Positions 54,720-64,000 of a stretch of 64,000 bases of DNA are shown piece after piece (within the stretch, counting starts at the first letter, position 1; each line of letters begins with the position of its first letter). The position numbers and the translations under genes are program-made. Under the pieces are notes generated by a model. The model was not told the DNA's origin. It saw only the letters and a list, made by a program, of their open reading frames with translations, and searched no databases. The stretch spans positions 496,001-560,000 of the forward strand of contig NZ_JADKYT010000002.1 in the NCBI RefSeq assembly GCF_015354445.1. The letters run 5' to 3'. The stretch comes from Methylophilus sp. QUAN. Its GTDB lineage: Bacteria > Pseudomonadota > Gammaproteobacteria > Burkholderiales > Methylophilaceae.

Positions 54720-56747
54720 TTATGTGGGCTTGCTAGCCAGCATCGCCTTAATATTCGCCATCTTGCTCTTGCCATAGTCTTTGCTCAAGACCTGATCTGG
54801 CCCGTTAAACGGGTTGCCGAAGTGTTTGACGTCGTCTTTGGGCAGTTCGGCGATAAAGCGGCTGGGTTCACAGGCTTGCATTTCGCCAGCGCGTTTGCGT
54901 TTTTTACACCAGGTGATATTGAGTGATTTTTGCGCGCGCGTGATGCCTACGTACATGAGGCGGCGTTCTTCTTCGATTTGGTCGGCGTCGATTGAGTTGG
55001 TGTGCGGCAAGATGCCTTCTTCGCAGCCGATTAAGAAGACGTGGCCGTACTCCAGGCCTTTGGAAGCGTGCAGGGTGGAGAGTTTGACTGCATCGGGTTC
55101 GCTGTCTTCGCGGCCTTCGAGCATGGTGATGAGCGAAACCATTTGTGTGAGTTCGAGCAGGTTTTTGCCTTCGGACTCATTGCCGTATTCTGTGGAGCCT
55201 TCGCCTTTTTTGCTGAGCCAAGAGACAAATTCGATGACGTTGCCCCAGCGTGTTTCGGCTGCGCGCGCTTCTTCGCCGTCATACAAATAGGTTTCGTATT
55301 GAATGGCAGTTAGCAGGTCGTTGAGCACTTCGTTGGCAGGGTCTTTGACGGCGCGGCCTTGTAGCGTCTGGATGTAGCGGCAGAAGGTGAGCAGGTCTTC
55401 GAGCTGTTTGGCGCCGACGTCGTGCTGAAAACCACCTTCAAAGGCGGCAGCAAATAGCGACATTTTATGCGCGCTGGCGTATTCACCCAGACGCTCCAGC
55501 GTGGTATTGCCTATGCCTTTTTTGGGCGTGGTTGCAGCACGGATGAACGCAGGATCGTCATCTTCATTGGCGACCAGGCGCAGGTAGCTGATGATGTCCT
55601 TGATTTCGGTTTTGTCGAAAAACGAGGAGCCGCCAGAGATTGTGTAGGGGATTTTGTGGTTGCGCAAAAACTTTTCAATGATGCGCGCCTGGTGGTTGCT
55701 GCGGTAGAGAATCGCATAATCTTTGTAGGTGGTGCGATGCTCGAATTTGTGCGCCTGCAATTTCATGACCACGGTTTCGGCTTCGTGTTCTTCGCTTTGT
55801 GTGGCGGTGACATGTAATAGCTCGCCGGTGCCAAGTTCGCTCCACAGTTTTTTCTCAAACAATTTTGGGTTGTTGGCAATCACCTGGTTGGCTGCGCGCA
55901 AAATACGCACGGTGGAGCGGTAGTTTTGCTCCAGTTTAATCACCTTGAGTTTTGAAAAGTCTGTGGTGAGCTGGCGCAGGTTTTCTACGTCGGCGCCACG
56001 CCAGCCGTAAATCGCCTGGTCATCATCGCCTACGGCGGTAAATTGACCGCGCAGACCGGTGAGCTGCTTAATTAGCTTGTACTGGCAGGCGTTGGTGTCC
56101 TGGTATTCGTCAATCAGCAGGTAGTGCAGTTTACGTTGCCATTTATCCAGCATCTCGCTGTGCTGGTCAAAGAGTTCAACCGGGACCTTGATCAGGTCGT
56201 CAAAGTCCACTGCCTGGTAGGCACGCAGGGTTTGCTGGTAAAGCTGGTAAACACGGGCTGCGGCATGCGCCATTTCTTCATCCGCCAGCGCTTTTGCCTG
56301 GTCAGGGCTGACAAACGCGTTTTTCCAGCTGGAAATCTGCCATTGGGTTTTGCGCAGCAATTGCTTGTCTGTCGTGGCGAGAATGTCGCTCAGGATTTTA
56401 AAGCTGTCTGACGCATCTAGAATCGAGAATTGTGGCTTGTAGCCCAGTAGTGCCGCCTCCTGGCGCAGGATCTGCAGGCCCAGTGAGTGAAACGTGGTCA
56501 CGGTCAGGCCTTTGCCACTTTTGCCTTCCAGCAGCGGCGTGACGCGCTCCTGCATTTCGCGCGCAGCCTTGTTGGTAAAGGTGATGGCGGCAATCTGGGT
56601 GCCTTTATAGCCCGCCTGGTTAATCAGGTAGGCAATTTTTTGCGTGATGACACGTGTTTTACCACTACCGGCACCGGCTAACACTAGTAGAGGGCCGTCA
56701 AGGTAGTGAATTGCTTCGCGCTGTGGGGGATTCAGTAGATGCTGCAT
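54720..56747 (-). CDS. rep: ATP-dependent DNA helicase Rep
   Basis: The 675-residue UvrD/Rep superfamily 1A helicase has Walker [11 protein letters not shown] (about residue 26), DEYQDTN (motif II), [13 protein letters not shown] (motif III), QNYRST (motif IV), [12 protein letters not shown] and YVGITRAQ (motifs V-VI). Length and motif set fit Rep rather than UvrD (about 720) or PcrA. It helps forks pass protein blocks. It has no link to the polysaccharide genes beyond position. Confidence 0.93.
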   Translation of the reverse strand: MQHLLNPPQREAIHYLDGPLLVLAGAGSGKTRVITQKIAYLINQAGYKGTQIAAITFTNKAAREMQERVTPLLEGKSGKGLTVTTFHSLGLQILRQEAALLGYKPQFSILDASDSFKILSDILATTDKQLLRKTQWQISSWKNAFVSPDQAKALADEEMAHAAARVYQLYQQTLRAYQAVDFDDLIKVPVELFDQHSEMLDKWQRKLHYLLIDEYQDTNACQYKLIKQLTGLRGQFTAVGDDDQAIYGWRGADVENLRQLTTDFSKLKVIKLEQNYRSTVRILRAANQVIANNPKLFEKKLWSELGTGELLHVTATQSEEHEAETVVMKLQAHKFEHRTTYKDYAILYRSNHQARIIEKFLRNHKIPYTISGGSSFFDKTEIKDIISYLRLVANEDDDPAFIRAATTPKKGIGNTTLERLGEYASAHKMSLFAAAFEGGFQHDVGAKQLEDLLTFCRYIQTLQGRAVKDPANEVLNDLLTAIQYETYLYDGEEARAAETRWGNVIEFVSWLSKKGEGSTEYGNESEGKNLLELTQMVSLITMLEGREDSEPDAVKLSTLHASKGLEYGHVFLIGCEEGILPHTNSIDADQIEEERRLMYVGITRAQKSLNITWCKKRKRAGEMQACEPSRFIAELPKDDVKHFGNPFNGPDQVLSKDYGKSKMANIKAMLASKPT

Positions 56748-56876
56748 GGGACTTCAGGGGTTTGTGCTAAACAACAAAAGCGGATTAGGAATTAGCCTGT
56801 ATGGACTATTTAACCCCTTCATTTATATGGGTATAGTCGCTCAACCATAGTATTATGTTTTTCAGGTAAACAAACT

Positions 56877-58142
56877 TTGTCCGCCCCTGTGTTTGATCTC
56901 AACAGTGTCATTCTATCATCAATTGGACTTACCTTTACGCTGGTTCTGGTCTTGTTGATCTTTGGCGCCCATCAGCAACGCAGCCTGATTATGCATTGGG
57001 TACGCGGCCTGTTGGTCTTAGGCGCCGGGCTCTGTGTTTACTTTCTGTCGCAAACCTCTTTGATACTCGGCCCGCAAAGCGTTTACGTGGCCGCTTCAGT
57101 CACCATTATTGCGCTTGGCATCAGCCTGTTTGTGAACGGTATCCGCTTGTTCAGGGGCTACCGGGTGTATCGTTATTGGGCTTTGCTGGTGGTGACCACC
57201 TTGCTGGCCTGTAATGCGGTGATGCTGAATATGCACGCGCCAAGCCGGTGGGTATTGCTCAGCAACCTGTTGGTGTTGATGTGGGTGTTTGGTTACGGCA
57301 GTCGCAGCCTGGTCGGCCATGGCAAAGACTTTGTCGCGCACGTATTCTGGCTATGTTGCAGTCTGTTTGCGCTGGTCAGCTTGATGCTGGCTTTTTTAGC
57401 GGTGAAGGTGATCTTGAGTGAGCAGGAGAGTTTGCAGTCGTTTTCACAGTGGGGCATCCATGCTTATATGATGAGTGCTACCTTGCTGGTGATGACAATC
57501 GTCACCAGTTTGTTGCTGCTGGTGATGCATGTGCGTGCGCAGGCCGGACTGCAAGCCATCGCCACGCTGGATGGCCTCACTGGCGTCTTGAACCGTCGCG
57601 GCCTGCAAGAAGCCGCCACGCGTATGCAGGCAGTTTCGCAGCGCATACGCCTGCCGATGGGTATGCTGATTGTTGACCTGGACTACTTTAAAAAGGTCAA
57701 TGATGTGTATGGACACCTGGTGGGGGACGTGGTGTTAAAAGCGTGCGCAGGCACCATACGTGCCGCTTTGCGTGGTGGCGATGTGATCGGCCGCTATGGC
57801 GGTGAAGAGTTTTGTATTTTAATGCCGAACACCGGCGAACATGAGGCAATGATCTTGGCGGAGCGTATCCGCCGTATTATTGAGGTGACACCGGTGAGTA
57901 TTGCGGGCGTGGAAAGCATGAGCAGTGATACACAGGCCATCAAGTGTACGGTCAGTGTTGGCTCTGTCAGTTCCGAAACCGTCGGTTATGGCCTGGAAGG
58001 CTTGTTTGCGGGGGCGGACCAGAATCTTTACAAAGCCAAGCAGAATGGCCGTAACCGCATTGCCAGCAATATTGATCAGCTACTTAATCAACCACCCGAG
58101 GCAGGTAAGCCTGCCAAGCGGCATGCCAGTCTGATTGCCTAA
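56877..58142 (+). CDS. Diguanylate cyclase with an N-terminal membrane domain
   Basis: The 421-residue protein has six or so N-terminal membrane helices and a C-terminal GGDEF domain of about 165 residues. The active site reads RYGGEEF (about residue 303), so cyclase activity is expected. An RxxD inhibitory site is not obvious upstream of it. It should make cyclic di-GMP. The frame opens with TTG 56877; GTG 56889 is another option, and no ATG is present near the start. Confidence 0.88.
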   Translation: MSAPVFDLNSVILSSIGLTFTLVLVLLIFGAHQQRSLIMHWVRGLLVLGAGLCVYFLSQTSLILGPQSVYVAASVTIIALGISLFVNGIRLFRGYRVYRYWALLVVTTLLACNAVMLNMHAPSRWVLLSNLLVLMWVFGYGSRSLVGHGKDFVAHVFWLCCSLFALVSLMLAFLAVKVILSEQESLQSFSQWGIHAYMMSATLLVMTIVTSLLLLVMHVRAQAGLQAIATLDGLTGVLNRRGLQEAATRMQAVSQRIRLPMGMLIVDLDYFKKVNDVYGHLVGDVVLKACAGTIRAALRGGDVIGRYGGEEFCILMPNTGEHEAMILAERIRRIIEVTPVSIAGVESMSSDTQAIKCTVSVGSVSSETVGYGLEGLFAGADQNLYKAKQNGRNRIASNIDQLLNQPPEAGKPAKRHASLIA

Positions 58143-58158
58143 GTATTTTCGTAAACGG

Positions 58159-59100
58159 TTATACGCTATCTGGCTCAGGCGTAGCCTGGTCTTCTTTTGC
58201 TTTTTTCGCTGCCGCAGCCTGTTCTGCGGCCAGCGCCAGCATCTCAGCCCGGCTTTGTGGCGATTCCAGGCTGACACGGCCAATGGCACCACTGCGGTAG
58301 TCGGTCAGCAAGGCCATGGCAGTGCGCTCCATATCCCATTCGCCATCATTACGTTTGTAAGTGCGGCGCTTGGCAATGGCTTGCAACAGGTCTATGCCAT
58401 CCATGGTGGCAACATCCAGCTTCATCACCTCCAGTTTGTAGCGCGTATTCATCAACGCCGGGTACTGTTTTAATAGCAGGTTGCCCAGAAACTCGGCCAC
58501 ATCTTCATCAATCACGGCGTTACGGCCAATGGCGTGGCTGGCCGCCAGCAAGTAACCGTCAGATTCATGCTCGATTTTTGGCCACATCATGCCCGGCGTG
58601 TCGGTGATGTTCTGGCTATCATTTAAATCAAAGCGCTGCTGGCTTTTGGTCACAGCAGGTTCATCACCTACTTTGGCCGCGCGGCGGTTAAGCAGGGCGT
58701 TCATCAGGGTGGATTTGCCGACGTTGGGAATGCCCATGATCATCATGCGCAACGGTTTTAACGGCGTGCCACGATGTGACGCTAGTTGGCGGCACAAGCC
58801 CGGGATCTTTTTTGCATCGCCAGGCTTTTTACACGACAGCGCGACCGCCTTGGTATTAGGTTGTTTATTAAAGTAATTCAACCAGGCTTGGGTGACTTGC
58901 GGGTCAGCCAGGTCGGCTTTGTTGAGGATCTTGAGGTTAGGGCGCTGGCGAAAGTTGCGCATTTCCTCAATCATGGGGTTGTGGCTGGCGGCAGGTACGC
59001 GTGCGTCCAGCACTTCAATCACGACGTCGATATGCTCCAGTGTTTCCTCTGCCTTTTTGCGGGCAGAAGTCATGTGTCCCGGAAACCATTGTATCGCCAT
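58159..59100 (-). CDS. Ribosome biogenesis GTPase RbgA/YlqF type
   Basis: The 313-residue circularly permuted GTPase has G4 (LNKADL, about residue 60) before G1 (GIPNVGKSTLMNAL, about 123) and G3 (DTPGMMWPK, about 167). The N-terminal IQWFPGHMTSARKKAEE is the family start. It assists late assembly of the large ribosomal subunit. GGAG lies 7 nt before the ATG. It converges on the cyclase gene with a 16-nt gap. Confidence 0.92.
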   Translation of the reverse strand: MAIQWFPGHMTSARKKAEETLEHIDVVIEVLDARVPAASHNPMIEEMRNFRQRPNLKILNKADLADPQVTQAWLNYFNKQPNTKAVALSCKKPGDAKKIPGLCRQLASHRGTPLKPLRMMIMGIPNVGKSTLMNALLNRRAAKVGDEPAVTKSQQRFDLNDSQNITDTPGMMWPKIEHESDGYLLAASHAIGRNAVIDEDVAEFLGNLLLKQYPALMNTRYKLEVMKLDVATMDGIDLLQAIAKRRTYKRNDGEWDMERTAMALLTDYRSGAIGRVSLESPQSRAEMLALAAEQAAAAKKAKEDQATPEPDSV

Positions 59101-59271
59101 ATTTTTGCTCCATCTTCAACTCAAAAAATACGGTATCAATGTCCCTTGCCGTACCCCGCATTGTTTTATGCCATGATGCTCTACAAAAGAGATTCAAAGA
59201 CAGTTAAAACAATGAAGCGCTTATTTTAACATTTAAGCAGCCACTCCTTACAGGTTGCAGCGATCTCCTTG

Positions 59272-60339
59272 CTATTTCCAGCTATAGCCCAGCGTAAACA
59301 GTGCACGCGTATCGCCTTTTACACGGTCATCGACCGGGCGGCTGTCGTAGTTGTAGTCTAGTTGTGTAGACGCACTCAAGCCGAAAATAAACGGGAAGCG
59401 CAGGCCGGTTGAGCTGTAAACCAGGATTTGTGAGGGATCTCTAGGCGTGTATAACACTTCGTGACGATGAAAGGCCTGTACAAAGGAGTCAAACAGGTAT
59501 TGGTTATAGTTCACCGCCCAACGCAATGCGGCATGGCTGTCGTCGCTCTCTTCGTAATAATCCTGCTTAATCAGTGACACACCGCCTTCCACAGACAGGT
59601 TAAGCTTTTCACCTTCAAAAATCTGGTAACCCGTACCCACACCGTAGGTGCTGCGTAGCTTGATATCCCTGAAACGGTCTTTTTCCTGAATGGTGTTGAG
59701 GTAGCTAAACCATTTTTTTGTGAAAAAGTGGTCATACTGGCCGCGCACGCGCGCGTTGTTTTGTGTTTGCTGGTCGTTATCCTCAGCCCAGTAGTAATAG
59801 CCTTGTACCGTATAACGATTATCCAGGCCGCGTAACACTGACTCGCCGTTAAATTGCATGTTGCGGTTGGTACTGTTGCCATTGTTAAACGCGCCGCCCA
59901 GGCTCAGGTTGCCGGTCCAGACATAGCCTTCACCGATCAGGTCGCGCGTCGGGTTGATGTAATGTATTTCGTCGAGCTCGGTATCGACCAGCGGCGTGCT
60001 GGTTTCTTCATCGAGGATGACCTGGCCTTCGTCTGAATGCACCAGTCGGCCATTGACGATGCTGCCATCCATCAGTTGCATCAACATCGGTTTGTCAGCA
60101 TCTATGCTGTGAATGTCATTCCAGTTGATTTTCACTTCATCTGCGTAACTGGTTTTGACCGTGAGCTTGTTAGAGACTTTGACGCCTATGGTGCCGGTTA
60201 TTTTGTCACCGTTTTTTAGCCATACCGTATCAGCAAAGGCTGCGTTGGTGAACAGTGAATAAATCGCCAGCACTGAAAAAGCAGGCTTTATTGTTCTGTG
60301 TAAATTAAAAAAAGCCATGCCGGCAGAATCATGTGACAT
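59272..60339 (-). CDS. DUF481 outer-membrane beta-barrel protein
   Basis: The 355-residue protein has a signal peptide (to about NAAFA), a small N-terminal beta domain (DTVWLKNGDKITGTIGVKV) and a C-terminal DUF481 barrel with alternating aromatic strands, ending GYSWK as outer-membrane barrels often do. It resembles E. coli YdiY, of unknown function. GGGAG is 5 nt before the ATG. Confidence 0.85.
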   Translation of the reverse strand: MSHDSAGMAFFNLHRTIKPAFSVLAIYSLFTNAAFADTVWLKNGDKITGTIGVKVSNKLTVKTSYADEVKINWNDIHSIDADKPMLMQLMDGSIVNGRLVHSDEGQVILDEETSTPLVDTELDEIHYINPTRDLIGEGYVWTGNLSLGGAFNNGNSTNRNMQFNGESVLRGLDNRYTVQGYYYWAEDNDQQTQNNARVRGQYDHFFTKKWFSYLNTIQEKDRFRDIKLRSTYGVGTGYQIFEGEKLNLSVEGGVSLIKQDYYEESDDSHAALRWAVNYNQYLFDSFVQAFHRHEVLYTPRDPSQILVYSSTGLRFPFIFGLSASTQLDYNYDSRPVDDRVKGDTRALFTLGYSWK

Positions 60340-60563
60340 ACATACTCCCTGATACGATTGAACAACAGCGCTGGATGTAGCGAATTGAAACAGCGCGCAT
60401 GTGCGTCGCTGCAGCAGTGATAACCGGCTTGATGGCCATTGTCTATCGACTGCTTATAGTCATGATTCCTGAACCATGCCGAGAGTTCCCGAATGTTGGC
60501 AGTCATGGCAACAGCAGCCATTGCTGTTAAACTTACAGCTTATATTTTAAAGCAGCATGACGC

Positions 60564-61397
60564 ATGGTCAAAACTCAATTGCCTCCCGAAGTCAAATCCG
60601 GCCAATCCCTGCCGTTATTGCAGGCGCTCCATATTCTGACGCGCGACGGCAAACTCAATCAGGATAGCCGCCGTAAACTCAAGCAGGTCTACCACCTGGT
60701 TAATTTTATCGAGCCCCTGATGCAGACAGTGATGGATAAACAGTCGCAGCCAGTGCTGGTTGACCATGGGGCAGGCAAGTCTTATCTGGGATTTATTCTT
60801 TACGACCTGTTACTCAAGCAGCATGCTGGTGGACAGGTGATTGGTATTGAAAGCCGTGGTGAGTTGATAGATAAATCACGCCAACTGGCGCAAGAGTGCG
60901 GCTTTGACCGTATGCAGTTTGAGCATTTAACCGTGGCTGAGGCCATGCAGTCGCAGCAACTGCCTGAAACCGTAGATATTGTCACGGCCTTGCATGCCTG
61001 CAATACGGCGACAGATGATGCGATCCAGTTCGGTTTGCAAAAGCAGGCGCAATTTATGGTGCTGGTGCCTTGCTGCCAGGCAGAAGTGGCCGAGGTCATG
61101 CGTCAGCACAAGGCTGAAACGCTGGCCCAGACTTTTCTCAGTGAATTGTGGCGGCATCCTATCCATACGCGTGAGTTTGGCAGCCAGGTGACCAATGTGT
61201 TGCGCTGCCTGGAACTGGAAGCGCACGGCTACCAGGTGACGGTGACTGAGCTGGTGGGCTGGGAGCACTCAATGAAAAACGAGCTCATCATTGCCAAATA
61301 TACTGGCCAGCGCAAACGCAGTGCACGCGAGCGCGGACAACAGTTGCTGGAACAACTGAATTTGACCAGCCTCTCCGCGCGCTTTAACTTTCAGTAA
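60564..61397 (+). CDS. Methyltransferase-fold protein (Methyltransf_32-like)
   Basis: The 277-residue protein has a SAM-type motif I (VDHGAGKSYLGFILYDLL, about residue 64), VTALHACNTATDDAIQF and MVLVPCCQAEVAEVM. The PCC-containing motif IV is typical of the Methyltransf_32 group. The substrate is not known. The start MVKTQLPPE has no strong ribosome site. It does not appear to be in an operon. Confidence 0.75.
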   Translation: MVKTQLPPEVKSGQSLPLLQALHILTRDGKLNQDSRRKLKQVYHLVNFIEPLMQTVMDKQSQPVLVDHGAGKSYLGFILYDLLLKQHAGGQVIGIESRGELIDKSRQLAQECGFDRMQFEHLTVAEAMQSQQLPETVDIVTALHACNTATDDAIQFGLQKQAQFMVLVPCCQAEVAEVMRQHKAETLAQTFLSELWRHPIHTREFGSQVTNVLRCLELEAHGYQVTVTELVGWEHSMKNELIIAKYTGQRKRSARERGQQLLEQLNLTSLSARFNFQ

Positions 61398-61415
61398 ATA
61401 AGTCTCTCCGCATAT

Positions 61416-61448
61416 AAAAAAACTTCTGACACTGGGGTGGCGTCAGAG
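61416..61448 (-). terminator. Terminator after ompW
   Basis: On the minus strand, TCTGAC and GTCAGA form a short stem followed by seven T residues, about 50 nt past the ompW stop. Confidence 0.7.
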
Positions 61449-61498
61449 GTGAATGGAGCGCATTAATGCCCCAGGGAAGAGACTTTAAAATATCCAGT

Positions 61499-62200
61499 TT
61501 AGAAGCGTTTGCCGACCCCTAAGCTGATTACCCAAGGGTTAATGTCCAGAGAGTCGATTTTTGCCCAGCGGTTGCCAGTGGTTGCACTCTTCATTTCAAC
61601 GTCGGTATCCATCCAGACGTATTTCACATCCGCGTTCAATAACCAGCCATCTTTCAGGTTGATATCTACACCCGCTTGCAGGGCAGGTCCAAAGCTGCTG
61701 CGGTCAATTTTGATTTTCTCGCCTGCAGTCGCACCAGAAGTAAAACGCAGGTTACGGTCCAGCATAAACGTTGCATTCAAGCCTGCGCCTACATACGGGT
61801 CTATGGTCTGGTCTGGATTAAAGTGCCATTGCACGGTGAGTGTCGGTGGCAATGCATCAATACTACCCAAATGCTGGTTACCAACCACACCCGCGCTGTC
61901 ACCGCTGATTTTGACATCATGTTTGCTACCCAGCGCCAGAATCAGCTCGGTTGCAATATTTTTAGTCCAGTAGTAACTAATATCCAATTCAGGGATGGTG
62001 TTGCTGTCGACTTTCAGGTCAGCACTAGGCGTCATCACATTGGCGCCTACCGCTTTGTTCACCGTACTGCCCAGGCGGCTGCTTTCATTGGGGCTGACAT
62101 TGGTTGCACGCAGGCGTACAACCCAGTCACCTTGTTCGGCATAGGCGTTGGTGGCAGGCAACAAGGCGGCCAACATAAAACTGATTGCGGTTTTTTTCAT
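61499..62200 (-). CDS. ompW: OmpW family outer-membrane protein
   Basis: The 233-residue protein has a signal peptide (KKTAISFMLAALLPATNAYA) and an eight-stranded barrel with the family pieces GDWVVRLRATNVSP, DISYYWTKNIATELIL and DPYVGAGLNATFM, ending VGKRF. OmpW forms a narrow hydrophobic channel. The start at 62200 has GGAG 8 nt upstream; a longer frame would add a polar stretch before the signal. An FNR-like box lies about 65 nt upstream, in line with the FNR control known for E. coli ompW. Confidence 0.94.
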   Translation of the reverse strand: MKKTAISFMLAALLPATNAYAEQGDWVVRLRATNVSPNESSRLGSTVNKAVGANVMTPSADLKVDSNTIPELDISYYWTKNIATELILALGSKHDVKISGDSAGVVGNQHLGSIDALPPTLTVQWHFNPDQTIDPYVGAGLNATFMLDRNLRFTSGATAGEKIKIDRSSFGPALQAGVDINLKDGWLLNADVKYVWMDTDVEMKSATTGNRWAKIDSLDINPWVISLGVGKRF

Positions 62201-62264
62201 TGTGATCACTCCATTAGGTGCATTGAATTTAGGGTCATTGTAGGTTTGCTCACCAAACCTGGTA

Positions 62265-62278
62265 TTGACCCAAATCAA
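62265..62278 (-). promoter_or_regulatory. FNR/Anr-like box upstream of ompW
   Basis: TTGAC-CCAA-ATCAA differs from the palindromic consensus TTGAT-N4-ATCAA at one base. It is centred about 71 nt upstream of the ompW start codon. Confidence 0.6.
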
Positions 62279-62280
62279 CT

Positions 62281-62353
62281 CAGCACGGCTTTGTGCTGCG
62301 CATGTACACCTAAGGGGTGATGGGGATGCGGATAGCGCTGCGTGGCTATCCGC
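62281..62353. repeat. Two perfect hairpins downstream of the coiled-coil gene
   Basis: CAGCAC / GTGCTG (62281-62298) and GCGGATAGC / GCTATCCGC (62328-62353) are perfect stems of 6 and 9 bp without T runs. They lie 21-93 nt past the stop of the minus-strand gene and may protect its 3' end. Confidence 0.5.
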
Positions 62354-62373
62354 GAGGGAGTGCTCTGCTAAAA

Positions 62374-62688
62374 CTAATAGTCGTTGCGCTGTTTCCAGGC
62401 GTCATCCAGCACTTTGGATTTTTGCTCAAAAATAGACTTTTGGGTTTCCAGGTCTTTTTCTGTCTGCACTTTGTCGGCTTGATATTGCTGTAACTTCGCT
62501 TGTTCCTGTGCAACCAGGGCTTCCTGGGATTTAATTTTTTGCTCAAGGTCACTGAGCTTGCTCATGGCATCTCCCACCGCATCCCGTGCTTTAGCCGCTT
62601 CGGCTTGCTCATTACTGATATTGCGGGCAAACACTGGCTGGCTCAGTGTGGCGATCAAGAGTAGAACAGAAAGGGCTTGTAAACGCAT
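62374..62688 (-). CDS. Small secreted coiled-coil protein
   Basis: I start this 104-residue protein at 62688, with GGAG 6 nt upstream. A signal peptide (LQALSVLLLIATLSQPVFA) is followed by one long Gln/Lys/Glu-rich helix with heptad spacing (AKARDAVGDAMSKLSDLEQ onwards). I do not recognise the family. It is probably periplasmic. It precedes ompW on the same strand but is separated from it by hairpins and an FNR-like box. Confidence 0.7.
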   Translation of the reverse strand: MRLQALSVLLLIATLSQPVFARNISNEQAEAAKARDAVGDAMSKLSDLEQKIKSQEALVAQEQAKLQQYQADKVQTEKDLETQKSIFEQKSKVLDDAWKQRNDY

Positions 62689-63194
62689 GCGAGACTCCAT
62701 AAAAACGACATAACAACATTTCGGCACGATTATAAAGCCAAAATGCCTTCGGGCTTGATATTCGCTAGTTACTTGATATTGGCTGGTCACGATTAATTGC
62801 CGATGATGCGTGGTTAGTAAGCTGTCATGGCATTAGGTTCCTGCATCCATCAATATCAGCCACACGGCTTGAGTGTCAATTTGGTCGATGATTCAGCAGA
62901 TTTATTGATCTACCTCAATATGTAATTTATTAATTAAGTTATTGTATTTAAAAATAAAAGTAATGTTTTTTGTAAGACAAATTCTGACATGTCTAACAGA
63001 AAAAATGGATATCAGCCAGCGTGATTTTGTGTCAAACGTGACGGCTATCCAGCTGGGAGAAGCAGAGGTTCAAGCAGTCTTTTAATTGCAAGCCATGCAC
63101 ATGTAAAACCATGGGCATGAGTGCAATGAGAGGCGGATTGACTCTCCATTATTAAATTAAATTGTCTCAATGACTCAGGGATAGAAAGCGATAG
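62689..63194. other. AT-rich intergenic region
   Basis: No gene is seen in this 506-nt stretch. It holds an FNR-like sequence (62905-62918, TTGAT-CTAC-CTCAA) and AT-rich sequence around 62930-62965. It must contain the promoters of the two divergent neighbours. Confidence 0.5.
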
Positions 63195-64000
63195 ATGATG
63201 AAATTAAATTTGCCAGTCACTGCCACAGAAGTCCAGTTTGATGATGCCCAGTTTATGTTGACGAGAACAGATCTCAAGGGCGTGATTACCTATGCCAACA
63301 AGGATTTTATTCAAGTCAGCGGCTTTAGCGAAGCTGAGCTGGTTGGCAGCAGTCACAATATTGTACGCCACCCGGATATGCCCGCTGCCGCCTTTGCCGA
63401 TATGTGGCGCAGCTTGAAAGCCGGTAAGCCATGGACAGGGCTGGTGAAAAACCGCACCAAGCATGGCGACTTTTATTGGGTGGTGGCGAATGCGACGCCG
63501 GTGACAGAAAACAACCAGGTGGTGGGCTACTTATCGGCGCGCCGAAAACCAACGCGCGCGCAAATTGAAGAGGCTTCTGCCGCCTATGCACTATTTAATG
63601 CCGGCAATGCCAAGGGCCTGGCGATTGTCGATGGAAAAGTGGTCAGCGTGTCCTGGGTGAATAAACTAAAAAATAGGCTGGGTGCGATTACCGTCAAGCA
63701 ACGCTTGGTCGGCCTGGCGGCCACGGCTTTTGCATTGCTGGCGGCGCAAACCGGACTGGATGTGGCCAATCACGCACAATCGCTAGTCATGTCTTTTGCC
63801 GGGTTGGGCCTGGCCTTACCCGTGTTGCTCGCTTTGGCGATGATCATTGCACGCTCTGTTACCCAGCCACTGGCGCAAACGCTGAATGCGGTGAAAGAAA
63901 TCACGACTGGCAACTACAGCACTTATATTGACGCACGCGGTAGCAATGAGCTCAGCGAGGTGCTGCAAGCGTTGAAGAAAATGCAGACCTTGCTGAGTGT
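63195..64000 (+). CDS. Aer-like PAS/HAMP methyl-accepting chemotaxis protein (3' partial)
   Basis: About 268 residues are visible; the frame runs off the right edge. A PAS domain (about residues 13-120) contains VRHPDMPAAAFADMW and the TKHGDFYWVVANATPV segment typical of Aer-type redox/oxygen receptors with FAD. Two hydrophobic segments (about 172-190 and 199-221) precede a HAMP region (RSVTQPLAQTLNAVKEITTG). The signalling domain should follow outside the window. ATG 63195 and 63198 are adjacent candidates, and the ribosome site is weak (GAAAG). Confidence 0.9.
   Translation, partial: MMKLNLPVTATEVQFDDAQFMLTRTDLKGVITYANKDFIQVSGFSEAELVGSSHNIVRHPDMPAAAFADMWRSLKAGKPWTGLVKNRTKHGDFYWVVANATPVTENNQVVGYLSARRKPTRAQIEEASAAYALFNAGNAKGLAIVDGKVVSVSWVNKLKNRLGAITVKQRLVGLAATAFALLAAQTGLDVANHAQSLVMSFAGLGLALPVLLALAMIIARSVTQPLAQTLNAVKEITTGNYSTYIDARGSNELSEVLQALKKMQTLLS

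Noticed and set aside
63158-63184. TAAA-N15-AGGGATAG as a sigma-28 promoter of the Aer-like receptor gene
   Set aside because: The spacing is right, but the -10 keeps only GATA of the consensus and the start site would be almost at the start codon.

Overview
The window is a chromosomal segment of a motile Gram-negative bacterium. The flagellar gene order (fliC-flaG-fliD-fliS-fliT, fliE opposed to fliF-to-fliR, flgB-to-flgL, flgA-flgM-flgN), the P- and L-ring genes, the moderate GC and the sigma-28 promoters suggest a betaproteobacterium. Methylophilaceae or a close relative is my best guess; this is inference, because no rRNA or diagnostic metabolic gene is present. I see no tRNA, rRNA, CRISPR array or insertion sequence.

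Region 1 (1-9.9 kb) lies beside the flagellin gene and looks like a surface-decoration island. It starts with a large TPR / O-GlcNAc-transferase-like / methyltransferase protein, cut by the left edge. Back-to-back terminators follow. Then comes a tightly coupled minus-strand operon for phosphonate synthesis and transfer: PEP mutase fused to a cytidylyltransferase, phosphonopyruvate decarboxylase, a 2-aminoethylphosphonate transaminase-like enzyme, a second cytidylyltransferase, a methyltransferase and a CDP-glycerol-type transferase with C-terminal TPRs. The most interesting reading of the window is that this operon makes a CDP-activated aminoethylphosphonate, possibly N-methylated, and puts it on a protein glycan, with flagellin as the leading candidate.

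Region 2 (10.3-40 kb) is a near-complete flagellar cluster. It has the filament genes and chaperones, a second FliK-like protein with a stand-alone FlhB C-terminal domain, the export and motor operon fliF-fliR, and the rod-hook operon flgB-flgL running the opposite way to meet fliR. flgA and flgM-flgN follow. Three well-matched sigma-28 promoters (fliC, flgK, flgM) have identical 15-nt spacing. flhA, flhB, fliA, mot, che and the master regulators are not in the window.

Region 3 (40-56.7 kb) holds the ABC-F ATPase gene uup, then a 12.6-kb minus-strand polysaccharide operon that starts at a TGn-TATAAT promoter before gmd. It encodes GDP-mannose 4,6-dehydratase, a ColC-like synthase and a ColD-type dehydratase with His in place of the PLP lysine, so the sugar is probably GDP-L-colitose. 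Also present are GT10, GT11, GT2 and GT4 glycosyltransferases, an acetyltransferase, a flippase, a PglC-like initiating transferase and a FlaA1/PglF/WbpM-like dehydratase. No polymerase is apparent. The rep helicase gene lies upstream.

Region 4 (56.8-64 kb) is mostly housekeeping and envelope genes: a diguanylate cyclase, an RbgA-type GTPase, a DUF481 protein, a methyltransferase, OmpW with an FNR-like box, a small coiled-coil secreted protein and the start of an Aer-like PAS-HAMP chemoreceptor cut by the right edge.
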